A stretch of 64,000 nt of DNA from Apostichopus japonicus (Eukaryota; Echinodermata; Holothuroidea; Aspidochirotida; Stichopodidae): contig NC_092561.1 in assembly GCF_037975245.1 (NCBI RefSeq), positions 1,154,501-1,218,500 of the forward strand. The letters are read 5' to 3'. How positions within the stretch are numbered: the stretch's first letter is position 1; the number at the start of each line of letters is the position of its first letter. Under the pieces are notes generated by a model. The model had not been told where the DNA came from and ran no database searches. It saw only the letters and a list, made by a program, of their open reading frames with translations. Shown here in pieces: positions 24,401-42,516 of the stretch. The translations under genes were made by a program, and so were the position numbers.

Positions 24401-27206
24401 CATCGATTTATTTTACTTATCATCGATTTAAATCGATGATAAGTAAAATAAATCGATGATATGTCGAAGGAAACTGGTATATGTCGATTTAAATCGATGA
24501 TAAGTAAAATAAATCGATGATATGTCGAAGTAAACTGGTATATGTCGATTTAAATCGATGATATGTCGAAGTAAACTGGTATATGTCGATTTAAATCGAC
24601 ATATCATCGATTTATTCTACATATCATCGATTTATTTTACTTATCATCGATTTAAATCGATGATAAGTAAAATAAATCGATGATATGTCCATTTAAATCG
24701 ACATCTACCAGTTTAAATCGATGATATGTCGAATTAAATCGGTAGAAGTCAATTTCCGTGGACTTATACCAGTTTCTAGCGTCTCAAATTGACATATACC
24801 TATTTAAATCGACATATCATCGATTTAGCTCATTAACATATTCCAAATCCCGATTTCGGTGATGATTGACATGTGGAGATACATCACGTGTAGTCACCTG
24901 ACAAGGCGGACGAGTAATTTAATAGTTCCAAAATTACGAAGCTAGCAAGGGTGTTCATCATGGTTATATGTCAATGGTAATTATGAACAATTACTTGCAA
25001 AAAGATTTCGGTGTAACAATAAGGCTGAAATAACTGATATGTCAATGACGTGCAATTATCTCAATGCAAACTGGGCTTGTCTACTCGAACACGTGGCGCT
25101 ATAGTATAGGAATACACAGAGCCGTATATTCATACGGCTCTGGGAATACACATGCAACTGAATAGGCCCACAGTACGTACACAGATGCAATTACCTACTC
25201 CAGTTACACCATAAACAAAGATGATATTGTTCTGCAGTGAGGCCTACTGTAAGCTTACGTTTTTAATGTAGCTAAGTATATACCCATGGGGTTTAACAGT
25301 TACAGTATTCAAGCTCAAAACATGCATTCCACTGTACTCGTGTTTATTTTCAATTATTCGCCCGCCTTGTCAGGTGACTTCACGTGACGTATCTTCACAT
25401 GTCAATCATCACCGAAATCGGGATTTGGAATATGTTAATGAGCTAAATCGATGATATGTCGATTTAAATAGGTATATGTCGATTTGAGACGCTAGAAACT
25501 GGTATAAGTCCACGGAAATTGGCTTCTACCGATTTAATTCGACATATCATCGATTTAAACTGGTAGATGTCGATTTAAATGGACATATCATCGATTTATT
25601 TTACATATCATCGATTTAAATCGATGATAAGTAAAATAAATCGATGATATGTAGAATAAATCGATGATATGTCGATTTAAATTGACATATACCAGTTTCA
25701 TTCTACATATCATCGATTTAAATCGACATATACCAGTTTACTTCGACATATCTTCGATTTATTTTACTTATCATCGATTTAAATCGATGATAAGTAAAAT
25801 AAATCGATGATATGTAGAATAAATCGATGATATGTCGATTTAAATTGACATATACCAGTTTCATTCTACATATCATCGATTTAAATCGACATATACCAGT
25901 TTCCCTCGACATATCATCGATTTATTTTACTTATCATCGATTTAAATCGACATATACCAGTTTCCTTCGACATATCATCGATTTATTTTACTTATCATCG
26001 ATTTAAAGCGACATATACCAGTTTCCTTCGACATATCATCGATTTATTTTACATATCATCGATTTAAATCGATGATAAGTAAAATAAATCGATGATATGT
26101 AGAATGAAACTGGTATATGTCGATTTAAATCGATGATATGTAGAATGAAACTGGTATAAGTCGAAGGAAACTGGTATATGTCGAAGGAAACTGGTATATG
26201 TCGATTTAAATCGGTATCAGTCGATCTCCCATGATTTGAGACTGATGGCCCGCCATAATCCGGATGCTCAGATAGTATCATCGAGTGGCCCTGTATTCTA
26301 TAATTACTCCGATAACCCGTGCAAACACTACTGTATAGGCCCGCAAAATCGTTCATTTAATTAGAAAATAGTAAACAATCAACCTAAAATTATCTTGACT
26401 TTATTCATCGAACTATTATATATTTGAAGACATTGTATTGACTCAAGAATACGAAATTACAATTAAAACTATTCAATCAACATGTACATTAAGACTGTAT
26501 TTCTATTCCCCAATCTTGTCTTAACTACAATTCAGTCTATCCAGCGAACTGTCACATTTCAAGACGGTGTACCTACAGTATCCTTTCACGGGAATCAAGA
26601 AAGTTTCACCGATACATTCCTGTGTAATATCCATTTCTAAACTGTACCTTTCCACCTTAGGTTTCAATCCTTTCCGCCATTGCAGAAAGGATTGAAACCT
26701 AGGCCTATGGCATAAAGGTATCTAGGCTACCTAGGCTATGGCGGAATGGCACTGAAACCTTGTTATAGGCCAAGGCTCGGTATCAATGATTTTCTTTGTT
26801 GGTAATGGCAAGAATATTTCTTCCTGAATGAATGAGATTGGTAACAAATGACATTGTCGGTTAGGATTATTCAATTCACTTGCATTCCTGTACCTATCCT
26901 GCAACGGTAGGCTTCCATGCAAATTTCAATACTGACCAAGGTATCGTAAATCTAGCCTAATGTTATCTTTAACTGTGTACTACATGTTATAGCCTAAGGA
27001 CGCTTTTCCGTCGTTAACGAACAATTGTCGAGAGAACCTTTATTTTATCCATTGAAGAAAGGATTAAAACCCCCGAATACGACACAATTTCCATTGCACA
27101 TTTCTTACTTTGACTTTCCGACCGCGGAATCACCCAAACAAATAATTTTTAGGTCATTCTCGGTTGACTTGTCCTCTATAGTCGGAATTTTCGCACTACC
27201 GTCCAT
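12429..27206 (-). CDS. RABL2: RABL2 small GTPase, eight exons, complete
   Basis: Exons (minus strand): 27109-27206, 21863-21892, 21268-21347, 20518-20597, 19768-19879, 18007-18104, 13318-13401 and 12429-12554. They total 708 bp with all phases agreeing and encode 235 aa; human RABL2 is about 229. Visible GTPase motifs are the P loop GDSAVGKS (25-32), WDTAGQ (72-77), NKID (130-133) and SAADG (157-161). The family signature FMDEVLQELE lies in exon 7. The C-terminus is acidic and ends GTS with no prenylation cysteine, as in RABL2. In other animals RABL2 is recruited by CEP19 to the ciliary base and triggers entry of intraflagellar-transport complex B; that role is family knowledge. The start is the ATG at 27206, in frame with the P loop 24 residues later. 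Exon 2 is only 30 bp. Intron 1 (5.2 kb) and intron 6 (4.6 kb) carry large repeats. Confidence 0.95.
13597..14543. repeat. 75-bp minisatellite, first block
   Basis: About 12.6 copies of a 75-bp unit beginning CAGTCTATGGTAGTCAAGTA. Units alternate between two types, one with CTAGGGAATAGATG and one with CTGGGGAATTGATG (some CTGGGGAATAG), giving a 150-bp higher-order period. The array lies in RABL2 intron 6 and continues after the LTR at 14544-15525. Confidence 0.95.
14544..15525 (+). mobile_element. Solo LTR of a retrotransposon
   Basis: This 982-bp insert interrupts the minisatellite. It starts TGTCACGAACG and ends GTTGTGACA, the TG...CA termini of an LTR with a short inverted terminal repeat. 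It is flanked by the 5-bp target duplication TGCAC (14539-14543 and 15526-15530). A TATA-like motif CTATATATAAG near 14844 suggests the promoter faces the plus strand. No gag or pol coding is present, so this is a solo LTR left by recombination. A 5-bp duplication fits Ty3/Gypsy or BEL/Pao elements. The open frames inside it have no recognisable product. Confidence 0.85.
15526..17310. repeat. 75-bp minisatellite, second block
   Basis: About 24 further copies of the same unit, with the same alternation of two unit types. Two units have a 1-bp shorter form (GCTCACCC for GCTCTACCC), at about 15540 and 16820. The second block is phase-continuous with the first once the LTR and one TGCAC are removed. 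Confidence 0.95.
18630..19766 (-). repeat. ~130-bp tandem array copying the RABL2 exon-5 donor region
   Basis: Eight imperfect copies of a 125-133 bp unit run into the end of RABL2 exon 5. On the minus strand the true intron begins GTAAGAATAGCTTGATT at 19767. Six array units carry GTAAGAATAG in the same context (GT at about 18728, 18853, 18981, 19108, 19241 and 19372), while two nearer units have GGTTAGAATAG. Each unit also has a variable C-rich run of 6-17 bases. The array therefore repeats the first part of the intron, with its 5' splice site. Confidence 0.85.
22958..23536. repeat. Four ~130-165 bp tandem repeats inside the hAT element
   Basis: Each unit starts near ACCACATGGTAGCCTAACAC and includes TTCGTTATTGCTGTTA. 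The last two carry a poly-T run and a stretch with GGGTAATAAATTA and the GGGTACCCGG motif. Confidence 0.7.
23655..24010. repeat. Three ~110-bp tandem repeats (CGCATCCGCGCATCC unit)
   Basis: Copies begin with CATTTTGACTCCGCATCCGC and continue through CACCCCGGGAGTACTAGGAA and a TTTCGAAAGTTTCC stretch. They lie between the hAT left part and the long inverted repeat. Confidence 0.7.
24156..26257. repeat. 2.1-kb foldback inverted repeat
   Basis: Arms of about 760 bp (24156-24913) and 900 bp (25360-26257) are inverted copies around a ~450-bp spacer. The outer parts are themselves many small palindromes built from ATCGATTTAAATCGA and CGACATATACCAGTTT. The ends read TATGGCGGGCCATCAG on both sides. 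ATCCGG abuts each end (24150-24155 and 26258-26263) and could be a target duplication, but the inverted similarity continues slightly beyond, so the exact boundary is uncertain. The spacer holds an 11-bp-stem hairpin at 25117-25142. Confidence 0.85.
26659..26704. repeat. Perfect-stem hairpin, ~18 bp
   Basis: TAGGTTTCAATCCTTTC and GAAAGGATTGAAACCTA are reverse complements around a ~10-base loop, in RABL2 intron 1. It may be a tiny inverted-repeat element. No function is implied. Confidence 0.7.
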
Positions 27207-28609
27207 GGTTCGCAGAAAATATGCAGTAAGTGAAATGGATTATGGGAAAATCGGGTTCACTTACAGGTAGCATACTCCATATAAATGCCCCATTGACTTG
27301 CACAATAAACAATAAAAGTAATGCGTCTCTAAGTCCCTATAACAGAAGTTCTCACTAGCTAAAACGTTACCAATCATTGGATAGCTGACACCTTGGCCAT
27401 CCATGGCACTTTTAATTTTCGATGTCACGACCATGTAGATCTTTTGGAGACCCCGAAGTTTTCATAACTTGCTGTTAAACGAGGCTCTTATTTATAATTA
27501 ATATACTGTTCGCAACTAAGCTCTTGGAAGTATTTTAAGTTTCTCCGTGAACCAAAAATGAAATAAAACGGTCAAAGGAAAGTGCAGACAAGCGAAAGAC
27601 AGCCAATTAAAGACAACCAAGTTAAGGATCCATTGTAAATGATAAACTTGAAATAGATCTAAGTTTCCGGGGAGCGCTCGAATTAACGATAGAATGGCAC
27701 TATGAAGATGTGCTTTTCAAATGAGATCCAGAAGATACCAACTTCAATCATATGTCTGTGGCATACTCACATGTTATATGTATATAAATTTATTTTCCTC
27801 ATCATAATAGCTAACTTAATTGTGGATGGGAAGGTCATTACAAAATGCGAAGTTTGAAAATGTAAGCGGAATAATGTTTTAAACATGTCAATTTCCTCTC
27901 TTAAATAACGTGTAATTTACTTGGTGAATGAAACAGGAAAATGTTAAAATCCTTTGGACAGATCAGATGCAGGTTGCATCATTGTTCACCTGTGGATTAA
28001 CAATCCACTAGGAGAAATCAACGTCCATTAATAGGCCTACTTTTGCAACTTGATATGTTTGAAACGTGACCCAAAGATATTAAAATGTATATTCTATAAT
28101 TTAAGCTAGTATTTCTTGTTGTTGACTTCGTGAAAGAAAGAAACAATGACGGCGTTTTGTGCTTCAATACAAGCCATTTTTATCAGATTTAATTGTCACC
28201 TTTAAGGCGCTTATTGCAGCGCACGGTTATAGTTGGAGAAGTTAAACTCAATGCAAGTTTTGGTCAAACTTTGTCAAACTTGGAAACATGTAATAGTGGA
28301 TGAAACTAACAATTCAACATGATATGTGAAATCAGGTCAGGCCAATGACGACATATAATTTTGTTGCCCCCGTCCAGTCGGTCAGTCCGGTATCGATCAT
28401 CGCATACATGGATCAGGCTCGTCCCGTCTGTACCCGCCGCCGTCAGTAGCTACCGTTAGTATAGCCGTCGTGTGTAGCTTCCAGCTATATCCGCTGTCAG
28501 TAGCCACAGCCAGTAGCCGGTGTCCCTCAGTGTGTGTGCTGGGGGGGGGGGGGGTCTCCTAGCCCAGGTTCACTCGGCACTGGGACAGAGCTGAAAACCT
28601 CTAGGTAGG
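27207..28609. other. Upstream of RABL2, promoter not resolved
   Basis: The RABL2 promoter and 5' UTR must start here because exon 1 lies at 27109-27206 on the minus strand. I see no clear TATA box or divergent gene. A more GC-rich stretch with a G run lies at 28370-28555. Confidence 0.4.
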
Positions 28610-28689
28610 GGCTTGACGTGACAAGTGAAAAAGGCAATAAAGACCTCACACATGGGTTTTAATTAAAGTGTGTCAAAATGGCGACAAAT

Positions 28690-29340
28690 CAAGTTCAATG
28701 TTTATCACAACAACAATGAATCTATATGTTTATCCCTACAACAACAGCAACACTTTTTTATATTATTTCACAGTAAACAACATGACTCTGCAAGGAAAGT
28801 AATAATAATGAATTACTGAATTTCTTATATATTTACAAAAGATAAACGTCACATATCCGTGTCTCCCATAACTTAGAATGCATACATACAGCAGGCCTAC
28901 ACTATATATGACTACAGTGGATATCAACCCCAATCTCATATATAGCTGGTCACCTTATCCCGAATTGACTGACCATACTGTAAGCTCCCAATGCCCAACA
29001 ACATAACTGATTCGTCAAGAAACTCGAACTATAATGATTTATCTTTAACTTCCTTGAATCGTTTCATAAACACAGATATACTTGAACATTGGTATCCAAT
29101 GTCCGTATCGGTACTTGTTACAGAACCCATACTAGTGATTTGCTCCTAATCATTATCACCATGCCAACCACTCTAGGTTTGTTCCATTACAAGACATGCT
29201 TGAAATAACGGCCAAGTTAGGATGTCAGCTATACGTGACATCAAAGTGTGATCCAAAGAGATTCCTCCCAAAATTGGCAAGCGAAAAGGCAGGAAAGACC
29301 TCAAACAATGTTTTAAGATAAATGGCGACAAAGCATGTTA
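28690..29340 (-). repeat. Right arm of inverted segmental duplication (3' flank)
   Basis: The reverse complement matches 5200-6100 in order, including GAGTTTCTTGACGAATCAGTTA and CGCCATTTA...TTGTTTGAGGTCTTT blocks. A second, partial copy of the GACCTCA...ATGGCGACA block lies at about 28645-28690. Confidence 0.75.
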
Positions 29341-31392
29341 ATTTTGTTTATGGGGAGCCGATTTATACACTGTTAGGGCGCTTAATCTTTAATGGAGCGG
29401 CTAGCTTCCCAGGCAGAGCTACGTGCGGCAGATATCTATATAAATTGCCAAAACTTGCATTTCCCACATCCTACATTATCAGGTGCTCAAACCAAAATAT
29501 TTTCACACTCTCGGTCCGCGATTACTTACGTTTGGTGAATTTTGCAATGTTGTTAAGAACTTCCGTCCAAAAATGTAATAGATGTCTATCAGCATGTCCA
29601 ACTATTGTGCACACTCTCTACCTTTAGAAAGGCACAAGAGAAGCACATCATATTTAGTTTGGAAGGTTATTCTGTTTGTAACGAAGGTTTCGTCAACCAT
29701 TTTTGTATCCTTATTCGTACGTTACTCCTGCATTTCAAATGGCATAGTGTAGAAACTTATGTAATACTACATACTTGCACCATGGAGGTCTGTTTTTACC
29801 TCCATGCTTGCATCATGGGGTTGTTAAGAATTCGTGCTTGGAACCTTGTACTCGTAGGCCTACACGTAAACACACCAAGGCTGATGCAACATGTACTTGT
29901 GTTCATGCGATGCGTAGCTATGTGACATGTCATATCCAACAGCACCGTCCCCCGTGAAGGCGAATCCCATTGTGTCAAACCAAACACCGAACTGTGATAT
30001 TGATACATACAGTTTAGATTAGTTACATATATTTCACAAGTGAAGCAATTATTATTACCATGCTCCCCGTGTGACACTTAAAACATCATGTAGGCTAAAG
30101 TACTTCCAAAATGGTTTAAATTTTTAAAACAAATGAAAAAAAAACATCACACTAAACAACAACTTGAGTCAATGAGAACTTTACCCTTGTTAACTTAATT
30201 CGTTACTTGAGTAAAATAAACTAGCGAGGTTGTAATGTCTTAAATTTCAACAAGCAAATTGCTAAAGCATCACGCACCAACATACTTTAATGCTTTCAGT
30301 GTTATCGTCTGACATTGTGTTATGAAATAGACAACTGGAGTAGTTTACTATACCAAACTGCTGCTAGGACACCGTATCGTTTATAGTTTACGATGACCTC
30401 ATCAAGGCTTTGCCACGTATTAAAGCAGTTTTACGACTTTATTTGTTGTCGTTGTTGTTCTTGTTTGCTTAATGATGTATTCTACTTAACTTCACGAAGC
30501 TCATTAGTTTGGCTATGGCCAAATTTCCATTGTAAGAAACGCAGTAAAAGTCCGAAAATTTAAATAATTTCCAAAAAGGTGTTCGCCATGCTACTGTGGA
30601 AAGTGTATGAAAGGTAATAGGTTAAGATTTGAATGCAGTTCTTTAATTAATTTGATATAGAAGGAGAAAACTAAATCAACATAAATCAACTTGAGCATTT
30701 ATTCTTTTTAAGTTGAAATGCACACTACATTACACCATGAAACAGGTTATGTTTTAACATTAACAATTAGCGATATTAATGGGAAATGCAAAGAAGAGGG
30801 AATAACAACATTTTAAGCGAAAAATATTACCACATTGACCCATGGAAATATATAGTTTATCATTAATTTAATTTGCTTGAACTTCATCTTTCGTTCCTCA
30901 CACTGACCCTTCCGTTTGGTATTTCGATTCACTTTTAAGTTTAAGTTGTGGGGAAAAAATTGTGATGTAAGTTTTGAACTGTTTACTATAAAGTAGCTAT
31001 GACTATTACTATGATGTCTCTTTTTCCGATGTGTCTGAAATGTACAAGTTTCAATAATGACCCTTTGCACAGTATTGATAGGCTTGTAATTATCTGATAG
31101 AAGAATTGTTAAGATATGACGTAAGCGTAACATTGAAAATCCGTCCTACGGATTTACTACTGTCATGATCGCTCGTGAACTCTTGTTCATGAAGACAGGA
31201 AACTATAATTTGGACGAATTCTGCTCTGACTGGGTAGCAACGTTGATCAACGCTACTCTTTCGGATAACTTTGCCACATAAATCGGATGGGACGACGTAT
31301 TAATGTGAAGGAGAGATGACTATTATTGCGATATAACCTGACGAGTGTATTGTCCACGTTGAATCATGATGACGCTGTCACTCATTGTATTG
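29341..31392. other. Intergenic, nothing recognised
   Basis: Several short open frames exist but none shows a motif, a splice context or a match to another exon in the window. Confidence 0.45.
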
Positions 31393-31398
31393 TTTATT
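31393..31398 (-). promoter_or_regulatory. Candidate polyadenylation signal
   Basis: TTTATT is AATAAA on the minus strand, about 215 bp after the stop of the right IgGFc-like gene. Confidence 0.35.
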
Positions 31399-31610
31399 CG
31401 TACCTCCGGTGTCATTGTACTGGAAATTAGTAAAAGGGCGGTAGTTGGAATCATCGTATGTAAAAGGGGTTATCAATAAGTATGTTACGCCCCTTTTTGA
31501 TATATGGTCTCGAAACTTGCAGAACCCAACTAGACCACTTAGGGATTCGTCAGTGTTTCCTTCTACAACAAAAGAAATCTGATAAGAAACAAAGTCTGTG
31601 ACAATAATAT

Positions 31611-35236
<3,626 letters not shown>

Positions 35237-35732
35237 TTTGTCAAAGTGATACTGTTCAAAAATATAAAGTTTAAAATATGGAACTTTCGTTATACTTTGT
35301 ACCACCGTGGCAGTCCAATCCGTTATGATGTACCACAGACCGTGACAAATTATTAATATTGTAAGCAACATGATTTAAATCGGTCATTTCGAATGACGGA
35401 AAACAAAACTATCGTCTCCTGTCACATCACAATAACTATGAAAAACCTTTCATCGTAAGAAAGAAATGCTTTTAAGGCACGCAGATAGTAAATCGATACA
35501 GAGATATAGTTAAAATAATGTTTTGCAATCCATATCGCCGAATAGATACCATCAGATGGAAATCAATTCAGCACAATGGTCACTTCAATGGTTTCATTTC
35601 AATTCAGACTTTAATTAAAAACTTTTCCATCGCTGGGGAAATTATAGTTAGTTACCGTATATTATTTTGATGCATAACGTCAATATAAGGGCTTCGAAAC
35701 AAAAATGAAAATAAATTTCCATGTCCATCATA

Positions 35733-35748
35733 ATATACGTACATATAC

Positions 35749-35833
<85 letters not shown>

Positions 35834-36000
35834 AACATATATATATGTATATATATATGTATATATATATATATAATATATAAGTATATATATATGTATA
35901 TGTATACGTGTATATATATATATATATATTTATATATATACATATATATTTATATATATATATACACACATATATAAATATATATATAATATAATATAAG

Positions 36001-36042
<42 letters not shown>

Positions 36043-36167
36043 TATGTATATGTATATATATATACACACACATATATAAATATATGTATATATATATATA
36101 TATATACACGTATACATATACATATATATATATTTATATATACACTTATATTATATTATATAAACAT
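35733..36167. repeat. TA/TACA-rich compound microsatellite
   Basis: Roughly 430 bp of AT dinucleotides mixed with ATAC, ATGT and ATAA variants, upstream of the right IgGFc-like gene. Confidence 0.9.
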
Positions 36168-36334
36168 CAGTTATTAGTTTTCATTCGTGCACCTGCCTTT
36201 GCAACGTTTGATGTCAATCCGTCAAAATCTCATTTGTCAGTGTGTATTGGCAGCGATGTTCATCACATGACTACGCCACGTATAACCAAAATGCATCATG
36301 GGTATTGACACACTGCGGCATGTGATATTTATAC

Positions 36335-36468
36335 AGAACAGACATGGACCGAGATGACGGTGTAGTTGGGCTCAGTTAGCAATGGGAATCAATCTTTCGC
36401 TCTAGGAAATTAAAATCTAATGACACTTCATAGAACTACACCAAGGATTACAACGATTGAAGGGATTA
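36335..36468 (+). other. Possible 5' untranslated exon
   Basis: A strong donor context, GATTAG|GTAAGTAAAAG, ends a stretch without long frames at 36468. The next plus-strand gene starts at 40308 and has an acceptor-like TTAATAAATTGTAG just upstream of its ATG. A non-coding first exon for that gene is possible but not shown. Confidence 0.2.
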
Positions 36469-37015
36469 GGTAAGTAAAAGCACTTTTAAATGACAAACGT
36501 CCGTATTTTGCCACTCGTCTCTGGGTGGTTGTGCCTGCCCTCTTTGAACCACTCATTAGATGTATAATGCACAGGGTTTACCTCTTAACTGGCTCTGAGA
36601 AACTTGTGGACAATCTTTCCACAATTCGTTCACAATATTTTTGATACATTCGCACATATTTTTCACAATACTGATGTATATCGGCTCATTTCTCCGAATG
36701 GAGTAGAAGCCGTAAGTTCACAAGTCAAACATGCCAACATTTGGCAACAAACGAGACGGTATTGTACAGCGACTGTAGGTTATGATTTCTACAAGGGCTT
36801 CAACAGTAGATTTCGGAAAAATGAAATGTCAATCAAAGAAACGATAATAATTAATCTGAACTTCACAATGGGCATCATTAATGACTGTAATTAATTACCA
36901 TATTACCTCATTTTTGCCACATCGGCCTAAAAGGAACAAATAAGCTTCTCAATTCTCACAACAGAAATGCGGAAGTTGATGCGCGTTTCAGTGTTATTTG
37001 GCGATAACTGTCTGA
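36469..37015. other. Intergenic, nothing recognised
   Basis: A 96-residue plus-strand frame at 36604-36894 has no motif, and no exon structure is supported. Confidence 0.4.
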
Positions 37016-37395
37016 GAGTATTATAGGCCGCGCCCTATGTACTGTGGCATATGATTGATATTGGTCCGAAAGCGATGAAGGGACATGTAAATTGACGTTC
37101 TGATGAATTGCAACATTTCGTCGAAATGACAAGAAGCTGAAAATTTACATTTTGTCGAGATGCATAAACTCGTCAATATCTCAACAATTTGAAAATTTAC
37201 ATTTGCCGAGATTTTAAGATGTTTTATCAATTTGGTATGACGTCATCGAAACTTCAGTTTTCATATTTTAGTCATCAAAACGAGTTGATGTATCTCGACA
37301 AAACCTAAATTTACATGTCTCTTCTACGCTTCCGTAATTTAGGCTTTGGCTTTATTCTTCCAGAAAGTAGTTAGCAGCGCTCTGGGTATAATATG
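37016..37395. mobile_element. MITE candidate with imperfect inverted ends
   Basis: GACATGTAAATT on the left and AATTTACATGTC on the right, with AAGCG and CGCTT blocks outside them and TATAGG.../...GGTATA ends, give an inverted layout of about 380 bp. The middle contains inverted copies of TTTGTCGAGATGCAT-like sequence. No coding part is present, and the superfamily is not clear. Confidence 0.45.
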
Positions 37396-40307
<2,912 letters not shown>

Positions 40308-41993
40308 ATGGCTATGACTATGGCACAAAGAAGGGCGTTAGGCATGACCTTAGAGAGCCTGTCTGGGGAACTGGATGTTACCCATGTAGTTCGTTATCTC
40401 AGAAGTAAAGACATTCTTACAGAACCTGACGAGGACACCATCAACGCAAAAGGCACGGATGCAAAGAGAGTCACAGAGTTTGTCCAAATTATCAAAAAGA
40501 GAGGGAAAAGAGCGTATTCAGTTTTCAAAGAGTACTTGGAGGAATGTCAAGGATCGGGAAAACTTGCAAGAGAACTGGAAGATAATTTAAACACTTCCGA
40601 GGTACGTAAAAGTAATATAAGCTTACTTGCATCATCAAGCCAACAATATTTATTAGTTGTGTATCTGAATTATGTTAAACCGTTGGAAATATGCGAGGCA
40701 GCTTCCGATATACTTCATGCAATGTTGTCTACTAATTGGTCTTCCGGTTAAGAGGAACAAACCCATCCTGATAAACTGTACGCGATGAAACATGATGCAA
40801 TAGTAGCTAAAAATTATTGAGAAATCAAGCACATCAGTCAAAAGCAGGAGCAAAGCTAGAATACATGGTTCTTGGGAAATTGTAAACAAACTTATTGAAC
40901 AAGTAGGCGATTGCAATGCAGGAATTGATAGGGAAGTATGTTCACCCTCTTTGTACAACAATACAGACATAAATGTGACAAGTATAATTAGATAACTGCA
41001 AACACAAACCAGGCGATTCTAGACAGGAGCAGAGTTTCCCAGCAGACGTCACGTCACAGGACTGACGGAACATACATCACTGATTACATGGGTAGCACAT
41101 GTTGTTGGTGACAATGTTTAATATGACGAAATCGAAATCGAAAAATATGATTGCCATCGTCATCTCGCCGTGTTATAGGCAAAAGCTTCTAAAGAAAAAC
41201 AGAAAACCTTTCACTAGATAATAGGATTACATTAAGCATGTCTTCGTTAACTTGACATTGGTATTCTGCCAAGTCGGTGCGGCAATCGCCATTGTAAAAT
41301 CATCCAGCGGTTAGACTTCGTGAGTTTTTTTTGTATTTAAAATTCATTCCAAACTCTTTGTTTTTGTAGATACAAAGTGAAAAGGGGAAACAGATAGAAA
41401 GATGGAATACTTTTGACGAGAAATCCCCTTTTTTCAAATGTCAGCACAAGCGCATTTGTCATTATGAGGATATTCCTGGCGAGATTAATATTCTTTTAAT
41501 CGGGAAAACTGGATCTGGCAAGAGCGCCACCGGAAATACAATCATCGGGAAACCTTACTTCAGAACTAGTGGAGCAAGTGGTTCGGTAACACGAACAATA
41601 GACGTAGAGAATACCAAAGAGGCTCGATTTAACATCACAGTCATTGACACTCCTGGACTTTTTAACACCGACGAAAGTTTTGAAAATGGCATTTCGATGG
41701 CTGAAATCATGAAAAAGACGTTACGTCTCAAACAGGGAATTCACCTCTTTCTCCTGTTGATTAACTCCGTTCGATTCACAGAGGAAGACGAACAAACCAT
41801 TGATGTGTTGGAGGTATGTCTGACTTGATGTCTTGAACAAAACTATGATATTTCATGACAGGCCCATATTATTTTAAGATATATTTAATGTACCTTTCAT
41901 TGCAGCATACAGGGTTTGGTATGTTAGCAACCTATCAAGTGTCGGGTTAGCTTTTTCGTTTCATATCAGTGTGGACATAAGCACAATGGCAAT

Positions 41994-42187
41994 TCAGTAA
42001 CTCATCACGTTTATCAACACGAACCGACACAAAACCCCATTCGAAAATCTTTCTTTAGGAAGGAATCTCGTGTCCTCCCCACACTTTCAAAATCAGTATA
42101 GGGAGGAAATAAAGACAATGGTAAGACAGTAACTCATCACATTTATCAACAGGAACCGGCACAAAACCTCATTCGAAAATCTTCAGT
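41994..42187. repeat. 133-bp period tandem duplication in intron 2
   Basis: CAGTAACTCATCAC...TTATCAACA...CATTCGAAAATCTT occurs twice (at 41994 and 42127) with a few differences, inside the second intron of the disrupted CARD-AIG1 gene. Confidence 0.75.
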
Positions 42188-42516
42188 TAAGAAGGATTGC
42201 GTAATCTCGTGTTGGGGCAACATGAGTTCACATTGTTACTACATGTTCATTAATGCACCCAGTGGCATCAAAACACATTTACACACGACATGACTTGCAA
42301 TTACAAAATGCTGCTTTCGCTTTTGTGTTACTTCAACAGAAAGTCCTCACTGAAGATGTTTTCAGCAAGTGCGTGGTGGTTATTTCCAACGCACGCGCCA
42401 AATTTGGTGGGAAGGCAATGCAATCCTTGAAAGACACTATCAGTGGCGGATCCAGGATTTCGCCGAAGGGGGGGCCCAGATGGGAAATGCCTAATCGTCC
42501 TGGGTCAGGGGTCTAA

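Larger units (their letters stand above)
22365..26330. mobile_element. Non-autonomous hAT element with 8-bp target duplication
   Basis: Terminal inverted repeats TAGTGTTTACACGGGT (left) and its near-perfect partner (right, one mismatch) bound 3,966 bp. The flanks are the exact 8-bp duplication CTGTATAG (22357-22364 and 26331-26338), the size normal for hAT transposons. The inside holds no transposase. It contains GGGTACCCGG-rich DNA, tandem repeats and a 2.1-kb inverted repeat. It sits in RABL2 intron 1. Confidence 0.8.

Noticed and set aside
24156..26257. Long inverted repeat considered as terminal repeats of a Maverick/Polinton or a viral genome
   Set aside because: The spacer is only about 450 bp and codes for nothing; the arms are satellite-like.
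27025..27270. Plus-strand 81-residue frame
   Set aside because: It is the antisense of RABL2 exon 1, which has the P-loop motif and correct splice phase on the minus strand.
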